From an uncultured Eubacteriales bacterium (GTDB taxonomy: Bacteria; Bacillota; Clostridia; Lachnospirales; Lachnospiraceae): a stretch of DNA of 6,953 bases. The notes beneath the pieces were generated by a model. The model saw nothing but the letters and a program-made list of their open reading frames with translations. It was not told the DNA's origin and did no database searches. Both the position numbers and the translations under genes were made by a program. This document shows positions 1 through 5,837 of this stretch, one piece after another. The stretch lies in assembly GCA_900544525.1 (NCBI GenBank), contig UQVN01000183.1:1-6953 (forward strand). Reading direction: 5' to 3'. Each line of letters starts with the position of its first letter. The stretch's first letter is position 1.

Positions 1-6
1 ATATAG

Positions 7-20
7 CAAACATTTGTTCG
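7..20 (+). promoter_or_regulatory. LexA (DinR) SOS box upstream of recA
   Basis: The 14-base site CAAACATTTGTTCG matches the Gram-positive LexA/DinR consensus CGAACNNNNGTTCG at every fixed position except the second base (A instead of G). It ends 24 bases before the recA start codon, the usual setting for SOS control of recA: LexA repressor bound here would be released when RecA filaments stimulate LexA self-cleavage. The promoter itself is cut off or unclear because the window starts only 6 bases before the box. Confidence 0.8.
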
Positions 21-44
21 AGAAAAAGAAAAGGAGAAGTAAAT

Positions 45-1079
45 ATGTTAAAAGAAGAAAAGTTAAAAGCGTTAGATGCCGCTCTTTCACAGATAGAAAA
101 ACAATATGGAAAGGGTTCTGTTATGAAACTTGGGGACTCCAATATTAATATGAATATTGAGACTGTTCCTACAGGTTCTTTAAGTCTTGATTTAGCACTT
201 GGGCTTGGAGGGGTTCCAAAAGGACGTATTATTGAAATCTATGGACCAGAATCCAGTGGTAAGACAACCGTTGCCCTTCATATGATTGCAGAAGTGCAAA
301 AACGCGGAGGAATTGCTGGTTTTATTGATGCAGAGCATGCATTAGATCCTGTTTATGCAAAAAATATTGGGGTAGATACGGATAACCTTTATATTTCACA
401 GCCAGATAATGGAGAGCAAGCTCTTGAGATTACAGAGACTATGGTGCGTTCTGGTGCAGTTGATATTGTAATTGTTGACTCGGTAGCTGCTCTTGTACCA
501 AAGGCAGAAATTGATGGAGATATGGGAGATTCTCATGTGGGTCTTCATGCTCGTTTAATGTCACAGGCTCTTCGTAAATTAACTGCTGTCATTAGTAAGT
601 CTAATTGTACGGTTATTTTTATCAATCAGCTTCGTGAGAAAGTTGGTGTTATGTTTGGAAATCCTGAGACAACAACTGGTGGACGTGCTCTTAAGTTCTA
701 CTCTTCTATTCGTATGGACGTAAGAAGAATTGAAGCTTTAAAGCAAGGTGGAGAGATTGTTGGAAACCGTACACGAATTAAAGTTGTAAAAAATAAAATT
801 GCGCCACCATTTAAAGAAGCAGAATTTGACATTATGTTTGGAAAAGGAATTTCAAGAGAAGGGGATATTCTTGATTTAGCAGCGAATGTTGGAATTGTCA
901 ATAAATCTGGTGCTTGGTATGCTTATAATGAAGATAAGATTGGACAAGGCCGTGAAAATGCCAAACAGTATTTAAGAGAACATCCAGAGACAATGGAAGA
1001 AATCGAAGCTCTTGTTCGTGCGCATTTTAATATTGGTGGGGAAGTAGAAGAAGAGAAAGAAGTAAAAGAGGAAGAATAA
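45..1079 (+). CDS. recA: RecA recombinase
   Basis: RecA is the DNA-dependent ATPase that forms filaments on single-stranded DNA, catalyses homologous strand exchange and acts as co-protease for LexA cleavage. At 344 residues it has normal length and all core signatures: Walker A GPESSGKT (67-74), the DAEHALD segment with catalytic Glu97, Walker B IVIVDSVAAL (141-150), the L1 loop around 157-165, and the L2 region starting with INQLREKVG near 193 and running into NPETTTGG. The C-terminus is a short, strongly acidic tail (EEEK/KEEE), as in many RecA proteins, where it modulates DNA binding. The ATG is preceded by AAAGGAGAAG with about 8 bases of spacing, so the start is secure. A LexA box lies just upstream, indicating SOS induction. 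The stop codon overlaps the recX start (TAATG), so the two genes are almost certainly cotranscribed and translationally coupled. Confidence 0.98.
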   Translation: MLKEEKLKALDAALSQIEKQYGKGSVMKLGDSNINMNIETVPTGSLSLDLALGLGGVPKGRIIEIYGPESSGKTTVALHMIAEVQKRGGIAGFIDAEHALDPVYAKNIGVDTDNLYISQPDNGEQALEITETMVRSGAVDIVIVDSVAALVPKAEIDGDMGDSHVGLHARLMSQALRKLTAVISKSNCTVIFINQLREKVGVMFGNPETTTGGRALKFYSSIRMDVRRIEALKQGGEIVGNRTRIKVVKNKIAPPFKEAEFDIMFGKGISREGDILDLAANVGIVNKSGAWYAYNEDKIGQGRENAKQYLREHPETMEEIEALVRAHFNIGGEVEEEKEVKEEE

Positions 1080-1696
1080 TGCTAATTACGAAAATGGAAC
1101 GAATAAAGAAAGAATTTTATCGAATTGATTTAGACTATGAATTTGCTTTTGCTCTTTATAGTAAAGAGATAAAAAAGTTCCATTTAGAAGAAGGAATCGA
1201 GATTGAAGAATCGATAGCTTTTACAATTGAGAAAGAGATTGTTCTAAAAAGAGCGAAAAAGAAAGCTATGTTATTATTAAAGCATGGCGATCGCACCCGT
1301 GAAGAATTGCGAAAGAGGCTGATAGAAGCCTCTTTTAGCGCATCTATGGCAGAACAGGCCATCACTTATGTGGAATCTTATGGATATATTGATGATAATC
1401 GATATATGGAAAACTACATTGTTTTTAAAAAAGATGGAAAAAGTAAAAAACAGATTGAAATGGAATTGATTCAAAAGGGAATAAAGAAAGAAGAAGTCAC
1501 TGCCTATTTAGAAGAGAATGAATGGGATGAAGGAGAAGTTCTTCGAAAACTTGTGGAAAAACGGTTACAAGGGAAAGTTCCTTGCGAACCAAAAGAAATG
1601 CAAAAGCATTATAGTTATTTTTTAAGAAAAGGATATTCGTATAGTCTTGTGAGAAGAGTAGTAGAAGAGTATTTAGAAGAAATAGAAATCCAGTAG
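1079..1696 (+). CDS. recX: RecX, regulator of RecA
   Basis: RecX binds RecA filaments and modulates, usually inhibits, their extension and activity; it acts in the cytoplasm. The 205-residue product has the family's helical repeat architecture: a basic helix followed by LLKHGDRTREELRKRL (about residues 66-81), then YVESYGYIDDNRY (about 98-110) and KDGKSKKQIEMELIQKGI, the tandem three-helix modules seen in RecX. Length is within the usual range for the family. The ATG overlaps the recA stop by one base, and GAGGAAG at 1068-1074, inside the recA 3' end, can serve as ribosome binding site. An in-frame ATG at 1094 (residue 6) is an alternative start. Position directly after recA is the classic RecX location and raises confidence beyond the modest sequence conservation of this family. 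No convincing Rho-independent terminator follows it. Confidence 0.93.
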   Translation: MLITKMERIKKEFYRIDLDYEFAFALYSKEIKKFHLEEGIEIEESIAFTIEKEIVLKRAKKKAMLLLKHGDRTREELRKRLIEASFSASMAEQAITYVESYGYIDDNRYMENYIVFKKDGKSKKQIEMELIQKGIKKEEVTAYLEENEWDEGEVLRKLVEKRLQGKVPCEPKEMQKHYSYFLRKGYSYSLVRRVVEEYLEEIEIQ

Positions 1697-1751
1697 AAAG
1701 AAAAAGAAATTGTATTGGAATTGTGGACAGTTTTCTGAAATTAGGAGTACC

Positions 1752-1783
1752 TTATACTTGACATAGCACTAAAAAAAGTATAA
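1752..1783. repeat. inverted repeat overlapping the rny promoter
   Basis: Arms TTATACTT (1752-1759) and AAGTATAA (1776-1783) are perfect reverse complements separated by 16 bases. The left arm runs into the -35 hexamer and the right arm covers most of the -10, so a dimeric DNA-binding protein could block polymerase here. The AT-rich arms and lack of a T-tract make a transcription terminator unlikely. The role as an operator is inference only; part of the symmetry could be chance from the promoter hexamers themselves. Confidence 0.4.
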
Positions 1784-1786
1784 AAT
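1758..1786 (+). promoter_or_regulatory. sigma-A-type promoter for rny
   Basis: A perfect -35 hexamer TTGACA (1758-1763) is followed after 17 bases by TAAAAT (1781-1786), one mismatch from TATAAT. Transcription would start near 1793, giving a leader of about 79 bases before the rny GTG codon. This lets rny be expressed separately from the SOS-controlled recA-recX unit, although read-through from recX cannot be excluded because no clear terminator separates them. Confidence 0.75.
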
Positions 1787-1857
1787 TTAAGTGTTGCATA
1801 AATCACGAGTTTTCTATGTTTATTGGTGGGAGACGAAGAGGGCAACGAAAATTGAAT

Positions 1858-1871
1858 AAGGAGGTGCTCCT
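1858..1871 (+). promoter_or_regulatory. rny ribosome binding site inside a hairpin
   Basis: The near-perfect Shine-Dalgarno AAGGAGGTG (1858-1866) lies 7 bases before the GTG start at 1872 and decides that start. AGGAG (1859-1863) and CTCCT (1867-1871) are perfect complements around a GTG triloop, so in RNA the Shine-Dalgarno core can be sequestered right up to the start codon. Further upstream, GTTGC (1793-1797, at the predicted mRNA 5' end) can pair with GCAAC (1842-1846), suggesting a folded leader. Confidence 0.6.
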
Positions 1872-3416
1872 GTGGAAATTGTAATTGCTGTCTTAATTAC
1901 TTTCGTGCTTACAGCGCTTGTGTCTTGGTTTGGGGCTACAGCATATCGTAAGAAAATTGTTGAAGCTAAGATTGGAAGCGCAGAAGAGAAAGCTAGAGAG
2001 ATTATAGATGAAGGTGTAAAAACAGCAGAAGCGAAAAAACGCGAAGCTCTTTTAGAAGCCAAAGAAGAGTCCATTAAGGCAAAAAATGACTTCGAAAAAG
2101 AAACAAGAGAACGCCGTACAGAATTACAACGCTATGAAAAACGCGTGATCAACAAGGAAGAAACAGTTGATCGTAAAGCAGAAATGCTAGAGCGTAAAGA
2201 GTCAAGCCTTGCGTCAAAAGAAGCAAGCCTTGAAAAGCAAAAAATAGCAGTTGCAGAGCTTGAGGCGAAGCGCTTACAGGAACTAGAAAGAATTTCTGGA
2301 TTAACCTCTGAACAAGCAAAAGAATATCTTTTGAAAACGGTTGAAGATGAAGTGAAACATGAGACTGCGGTAATGGTAAAAGAAATGGAAACCAGAGCCA
2401 AAGAAGAAGCCAACAAAAAAGCAAAAGAATATGTTGTAACTGCGATTCAAAAGTGTGCAGCAGATCATGTTGCCGAAACAACAATTTCTTTAGTACAGCT
2501 TCCAAATGATGAGATGAAAGGTCGTATCATTGGACGCGAAGGTCGAAATATTCGTACTTTAGAGACAATGACAGGAGTAGATTTAATTATTGATGATACT
2601 CCAGAAGCTGTTATTTTATCAAGTTTTGATCCAATACGCAGAGAGGTTGCAAGAATTGCTCTTGAGAAATTAATTGTTGATGGACGCATCCATCCTGCGA
2701 GAATTGAAGAAATGGTAGAAAAGGCTCAAAAAGAAGTAGAAGTGATGATGCGTGAAGAAGGTGAAGCTGCTGCTCTTGAAGTAGGAGTTCATGGCATTCA
2801 TCCAGAGTTAATTCGTCTACTTGGAAAAATGAAATTTAGAACAAGTTACGGACAAAATGCTCTGAAACACTCTATGGAAGTTGCACAGCTCAGTGGATTA
2901 TTAGCTGCTGAGATTGGTGTGGACATAAGAATGGCAAAACGTGCAGGCTTATTACATGACATTGGTAAATCAGTAGACCATGAAATGGAAGGTTCTCATA
3001 TTGAAATTGGTGTAGATTTATGTAGAAAATATAAAGAATCTCCAATTGTTATTAATGCAGTGGAATCTCATCATGGTGATGTAGAACCAACGTCCCTTAT
3101 TTCTTGTATTGTACAAGCTGCTGATACAATCTCAGCTGCTCGTCCAGGGGCAAGAAGAGAGACTTTGGATTCTTATACAACTAGACTTAAACAACTTGAA
3201 GACATTGGTAATGGATTCAAAGGTGTTGATAAAACTTTTGCAATTCAAGCGGGTCGTGAGATTCGTGTAATGGTAGTTCCAGAACAAGTAAGCGATTCTG
3301 ATATGATTTTATTAGCAAGAGATATCTCCAAGCAGATTGAAAATGAATTGGAATATCCTGGTCAGATAAAGGTTAATGTAATTCGTGAGTCTCGTGCTAC
3401 GGATTATGCAAAATAA
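1872..3416 (+). CDS. rny: Ribonuclease Y
   Basis: RNase Y is the membrane-anchored endoribonuclease that starts turnover of many mRNAs in Firmicutes. The 514-residue product is close to the B. subtilis length (about 520) and shows the full domain order: an N-terminal membrane helix (about residues 3-23), a long charged coiled coil rich in Glu, Lys, Arg and Ala (about 28-195), a KH RNA-binding domain with GRIIGREGRNIRTLE (217-231), and an HD metal-dependent phosphohydrolase domain with HSMEVA (His333), LLHDIGK (His362-Asp363), ESHHGD (398-403) and Asp418 in AADTIS. The conserved C-terminal segment ends the protein. Translation starts at GTG with a very strong ribosome binding site 7 bases upstream. 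The gene has its own promoter at 1758-1786 and a strong terminator at 3452-3511, so it looks monocistronic. No key residue appears to be missing. Confidence 0.97.
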   Translation: MEIVIAVLITFVLTALVSWFGATAYRKKIVEAKIGSAEEKAREIIDEGVKTAEAKKREALLEAKEESIKAKNDFEKETRERRTELQRYEKRVINKEETVDRKAEMLERKESSLASKEASLEKQKIAVAELEAKRLQELERISGLTSEQAKEYLLKTVEDEVKHETAVMVKEMETRAKEEANKKAKEYVVTAIQKCAADHVAETTISLVQLPNDEMKGRIIGREGRNIRTLETMTGVDLIIDDTPEAVILSSFDPIRREVARIALEKLIVDGRIHPARIEEMVEKAQKEVEVMMREEGEAAALEVGVHGIHPELIRLLGKMKFRTSYGQNALKHSMEVAQLSGLLAAEIGVDIRMAKRAGLLHDIGKSVDHEMEGSHIEIGVDLCRKYKESPIVINAVESHHGDVEPTSLISCIVQAADTISAARPGARRETLDSYTTRLKQLEDIGNGFKGVDKTFAIQAGREIRVMVVPEQVSDSDMILLARDISKQIENELEYPGQIKVNVIRESRATDYAK

Positions 3417-3451
3417 TAATATGACAAAATAAAATATCAAATCGAGAGAAT

Positions 3452-3511
3452 GAAAACCCTACAAACTTATGAAAAGAATCATAAGCCATTTGTAGGGTTT
3501 TCTATATTTTT
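3452..3511 (+). terminator. Rho-independent terminator of rny
   Basis: A 14-bp perfect stem, GAAAACCCTACAAA (3452-3465) with TTTGTAGGGTTTTC (3489-3502), encloses a second perfect 7-bp stem CTTATGA (3466-3472) with TCATAAG (3479-3485) and a 6-base loop; three bases (3486-3488) bulge between the stems. A T-rich run TATATTTTTAT follows at 3503-3513. It starts 35 bases after the rny stop codon. Confidence 0.9.
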
Positions 3512-3517
3512 ATGCAA

Positions 3518-3602
3518 AGACAATCAGCTATGCGAGAGCATTTATGCTGACATATAGCGACTGTCTACGAACGTGAGAACTTCGCAAAGCGTGCTTCTCA
3601 TG
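3518..3602 (+). other. unexplained double-hairpin intergenic element
   Basis: Two adjacent foldable segments fill the gap between the rny terminator and the Nudix gene. Hairpin 1 (3518-3566): AGACA pairs with TGTCT, then after one mismatch TC pairs with GA, and after a bulged A GCTAT (3527-3531) pairs with ATAGC (3554-3558); inside it AGCA (3537-3540) pairs with TGCT (3545-3548) around TTTA. Hairpin 2 (3572-3602): CGTGAGAA pairs with TTCTCATG (8 pairs, one G-T), with an inner CGC-AAA-GCG. There is no T-tract, so it is not a terminator, and it matches no riboswitch or leader I recognise. The downstream sequence up to the Nudix start also contains GGAAG (3625-3629) facing CTTCC (3641-3645). It could be a dispersed palindromic repeat, a small structured RNA or a leader; I cannot tell which. 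No convincing promoter for the Nudix gene is visible. Confidence 0.45.
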
Positions 3603-3672
3603 GTTTCTAAAAAACAATGGTCTTGGAAGGGCATAGAGTTCTTCCTTCTATATAAGAAAGAGAGGAAACATT

Positions 3673-4215
3673 ATGGAAAAAGAATATAAAAAAATTAGAC
3701 AAGAATTAGCTTATAAAGGTCATATTATTGATGTATATAAAGATATTGTTCAGCTACCAAATGGAAAACAAGTGGAATGGGATTTGGTAAAGCATAAAGG
3801 CGCATCAGCTGTTGTACCGGTGGATAAAGAAGGAAAAATTATTCTGGTGCGTCAATATCGAAATTCCTTAGAGCGCATGAGTCTTGAAATACCAGCAGGT
3901 GGAATTAATGAAGGGGAAGAGCCAAAAATGAGTGCTCTTCGTGAGTTAGAAGAAGAAACAGGGCAAAGGGCCGGAAAGATAGAACATCTTGTGGATGCTA
4001 TTACGGCAATTGGTTTTTGTAATGAAGTTGTATATATTTATTTGGCGACTGAGCTTGTACAGACAGAACAGCATTTGGATGAAGATGAGTTTGTTCAAAT
4101 CGAAAGATATTCGGTAGAAGAATTGATGGATATGATTATCGAAGGAAAAATAAAAGATGCCAAAACAATTGCAGGGGTTTTAACCTATAAAGCAAAGTAT
4201 ATTGATAAAAAATAG
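3673..4215 (+). CDS. nudF: Nudix hydrolase, ADP-ribose pyrophosphatase type
   Basis: This cytoplasmic enzyme family hydrolyses nucleoside diphosphate sugars, typically ADP-ribose to AMP and ribose 5-phosphate, using divalent metal. The 180-residue length fits the NudF/YqkG group. The Nudix box is complete except for its last hydrophobic position: Gly76, Glu82, Arg90-Glu91-Leu92 and Glu94-Glu95 with Gly97, followed by Gln98 where an aliphatic or aromatic residue is usual. The preceding LEIPAGG (71-77) and the strand ILVRQYRN (57-64) are typical of the ADP-ribose pyrophosphatase subgroup. The ATG follows AGAGGA with about 6 bases of spacing. In B. subtilis nudF also lies upstream of spoIIM and xerD, and the same order here supports orthology. 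The exact substrate is inferred from the family; other nucleotide sugars are possible. Confidence 0.9.
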   Translation: MEKEYKKIRQELAYKGHIIDVYKDIVQLPNGKQVEWDLVKHKGASAVVPVDKEGKIILVRQYRNSLERMSLEIPAGGINEGEEPKMSALRELEEETGQRAGKIEHLVDAITAIGFCNEVVYIYLATELVQTEQHLDEDEFVQIERYSVEELMDMIIEGKIKDAKTIAGVLTYKAKYIDKK

Positions 4216-4250
4216 GCGAGATAGAGGGATAGAGTTCTCTTTTTTGAGAA

Positions 4251-4275
4251 ATAGGCATATAGTATTACATAATAC
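4251..4275 (+). promoter_or_regulatory. possible sigma-E-like promoter before spoIIM (weak)
   Basis: The 105-base gap between the Nudix gene and spoIIM has no terminator. ATA at 4251-4253 in a GAAATAGG context and CATAATAC at 4268-4275 are spaced by 14 bases and loosely resemble the mother-cell sigma-E pattern (an ATA-containing -35 and a CATA-starting -10). In B. subtilis spoIIM is a sigma-E gene, which is why I looked. Such motifs are common in AT-rich DNA, so this is only a candidate. Cotranscription with the Nudix gene is the alternative. Confidence 0.2.
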
Positions 4276-4320
4276 CGAAGTTATGAGAATGTGCTTATTT
4301 ATGATAAAGGAGATTTTTCT

Positions 4321-4872
4321 ATGGAACAAAATCAAAAAGTATATCAGATATGGAAAGTGATTTTTTTTACAGGAATTATATTAGGGGCTTTCTTAACAAA
4401 TCTATTTTTTAAAAATGAGGCAGGGATATCTGAGTTGTGGAATTTGGATCGATATCGTACGATAGCCGATGGCGAGTTACCGCAAAAGCAATATTTTATA
4501 TTTTTATTATTTCGAAGAGGGAAACAATTATTAGGAATTTTACTATTATTTTTTTTTACAAATCGTTTTATTGGAATTGGAGTCCCACTTTTTGTATTTT
4601 CTTTTTCAACAAGTGCCTTATTCGCGCTAGAGACAATGCGAATTGGGATTATAGGGATATTAGTATCCGTTGTATATTTAATTCCCCATTATTTTGTATA
4701 TGGTGGCGCTCTTTATGGGTTGTTTCAAATTGGAGAAAAACAAAAAAAAGATTATCAAATGTTATTACAATTGATTTGCATCATTGGAATTTGGGGGCTG
4801 GGCTGTTATATAGAAGCTTATTGGAATCCAACACTTGTACAAAAGATAACAATGTTTCTTATTGGAAAATAG
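4321..4872 (+). CDS. spoIIM: Stage II sporulation protein M (SpoIIM)
   Basis: SpoIIM is an integral membrane protein that works with SpoIID and SpoIIP in the mother cell to remodel septal peptidoglycan during forespore engulfment. The 183-residue product is very hydrophobic, with about five membrane segments near residues 12-30, 68-80, 82-100, 107-135 and 148-165. Family-like marks are ALETMRIG (102-109), IPHYFVYGG (121-129) and, near the C-terminus, the E-x-Y-x-N-P motif (Glu165 to Pro170). The ATG at 4321 has AAAGGAGA (4306-4313) at good spacing and is preferred over an in-frame GTG at 4291 that lacks a ribosome binding site and would add 10 polar residues. The order Nudix, spoIIM, xer-like supports the call. 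The gene holds runs of eight (4361-4368) and nine (4549-4557) T, possible slippage sites, but the frame is open. Similarity is moderate; a generic SpoIIM-family membrane protein is the alternative. Confidence 0.82.
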   Translation: MEQNQKVYQIWKVIFFTGIILGAFLTNLFFKNEAGISELWNLDRYRTIADGELPQKQYFIFLLFRRGKQLLGILLLFFFTNRFIGIGVPLFVFSFSTSALFALETMRIGIIGILVSVVYLIPHYFVYGGALYGLFQIGEKQKKDYQMLLQLICIIGIWGLGCYIEAYWNPTLVQKITMFLIGK

Positions 4873-4921
4873 ATAAGACTGTTAAAAGATAAAAATAAAA
4901 AATGCAAAGGAAGTGAAACAG

Positions 4922-5743
4922 GTGGAGGAAAAAATACAACAGTTTATTACATATATAGAGAAAGAAAAAAGAGCAAGTCATAATACCAAAATTTCTTACG
5001 AGAGAGATTTAAGAAAAGCAAAGGCATATTTTGAACAGTCTGGAATGACAGAAGTAAAAGAAATAACAGCTACAAGTGTGACTTCCTATTTGTTATATTT
5101 GGAGAAAAAAGGATTTTCAACGGCTACGATTTCTAGAAGTATTACGGTATTAAAAAAATTTTTTCAATATTTAGTTCGAAGTGGTTGGCTGTCTATTGAT
5201 CCAACAGAACAATTGCAAAGTCCAAAAGTTGAGAAAAAAACAATTGATGTCTTAACAATCGAAGAAATTGAGTTACTATTTGAACAGCCTTCCAAAAGAA
5301 CGCCAAAAGGAATGAGAGATCTGGCCATTTTAGAGTTGCTTTACGAGACGGGAATCCATGTAAATGAATTGATTCAATTGAAAAAGGAGAATGTAAATTT
5401 AGAATTGGGGTATTTGGTTTGTGAAGGGGAAAAGCAAACAAAGGTTATTTCTTTTGAAACGATTGCAAAAGAGATTTTGACAGAATATATAAAGGAAGCA
5501 AGGCCACAATTAGAAAAGGAAAAGACTGATATTTTATTTTTAAATCGAAGTGGACAAGCTATGTCACGTCAAGGGCTTTGGAAGATGATAAAATCATATG
5601 CCAATCAAGTAGGAATTAAAAAAGAAATTACACCGCATGTGTTAAGAACCTCGTTTTCTTTTCATTTATTGCAAAAAGGTTGGAATGGAACTGAGGCAAA
5701 AGATCTTTTTAAGAAACTAAGCTGGAAAGAAATGAGAGGATAA
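4922..5743 (+). CDS. XerD-like tyrosine recombinase, probably catalytically inactive
   Basis: The product (273 residues) resembles XerC/XerD recombinases, which resolve chromosome dimers at dif. It has an N-terminal SAM-like core-binding domain (about 1-90, with NTKISYERDLRK at 21-32 and SVTSYLLYLEKKGFS at 52-66) and a catalytic-type domain from about 108. Most active-site residues are missing. The ATGLRVSEL-type motif reads ETGIHVNEL, so catalytic Arg becomes His146 (codon CAT, one transition from CGT). The GKG-type Lys becomes Glu168 (GAA). The H-x-x-R pair is kept as His239 and Arg242, but the next His of the family is Thr243. The usual GH in LLGH is Lys264-Lys265, and the frame stops at TAATAA about where the nucleophilic Tyr would be. 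No remnant of the missing C-terminus is visible in other frames before the terminator. GTG 4922 is chosen because AAAGGAAGTG (4906-4915) is well placed for it and too close to GTG 4913. Synteny with nudF and spoIIM points to descent from xerD. Confidence 0.85.
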   Translation: MEEKIQQFITYIEKEKRASHNTKISYERDLRKAKAYFEQSGMTEVKEITATSVTSYLLYLEKKGFSTATISRSITVLKKFFQYLVRSGWLSIDPTEQLQSPKVEKKTIDVLTIEEIELLFEQPSKRTPKGMRDLAILELLYETGIHVNELIQLKKENVNLELGYLVCEGEKQTKVISFETIAKEILTEYIKEARPQLEKEKTDILFLNRSGQAMSRQGLWKMIKSYANQVGIKKEITPHVLRTSFSFHLLQKGWNGTEAKDLFKKLSWKEMRG

Positions 5744-5750
5744 TAAGGAA

Positions 5751-5811
5751 AAACAAGAGACTGCCGTTTAGAAGGTAAAAGGAAAGTCTCTTGTTTGAAT
5801 AAAATTTTTTT
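5751..5811. terminator. bidirectional terminator between the xer-like gene and aroF
   Basis: A perfect 12-bp stem, AAACAAGAGACT (5751-5762) with AGTCTCTTGTTT (5785-5796), encloses a 22-base loop. On the plus strand a run of seven T follows at 5805-5811, 8 bases past the stem. On the minus strand the stem is followed directly by TTTTTCC. The element sits between convergent genes and probably serves both. Confidence 0.85.
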
Positions 5812-5837
5812 CTATTTTGGAAAAGAAATATATCTTG

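Noticed and set aside
1787..1857. Known riboswitch or ribosomal-protein leader before rny
   Set aside because: The leader can fold, but I recognise no conserved riboswitch or T-box core in it.
2149..2505. 118-codon minus-strand open frame inside rny
   Set aside because: It is antisense to the RNase Y coiled coil; Leu- and Phe-rich content is the usual mirror of Glu/Lys-rich coding sequence.
3623..3656. Promoter for the Nudix gene (TTGGAA with TATATA)
   Set aside because: Spacing is about 20 bases and both elements are imperfect, so it is not supportable as a promoter.
4235..4250. TTCTC-T6-GAGAA hairpin as a terminator of the Nudix gene
   Set aside because: Only five AT-rich pairs, and the T-run is in the loop rather than after the stem, so termination is unlikely.
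4291..4320. Longer spoIIM starting at GTG 4291
   Set aside because: No Shine-Dalgarno before it, whereas ATG 4321 has AAAGGAGA at good spacing; the extra residues are polar and unlike a membrane-protein start.
4437..4892. 151-codon open frame overlapping spoIIM in another frame
   Set aside because: It lies almost wholly inside spoIIM, has no ribosome binding site, and encodes a Trp-, Phe- and Ile-rich low-sense sequence expected from shifting an AT-rich membrane gene. No family resemblance.
5741..5837. Frameshift explanation for the short Xer protein
   Set aside because: I read the other forward frames after the stop. They give no GH-x-x-x-T or Tyr motif before the terminator, so the missing C-terminus is not recoverable by a single frameshift. 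The changed Arg and Lys also lie upstream of any such break.
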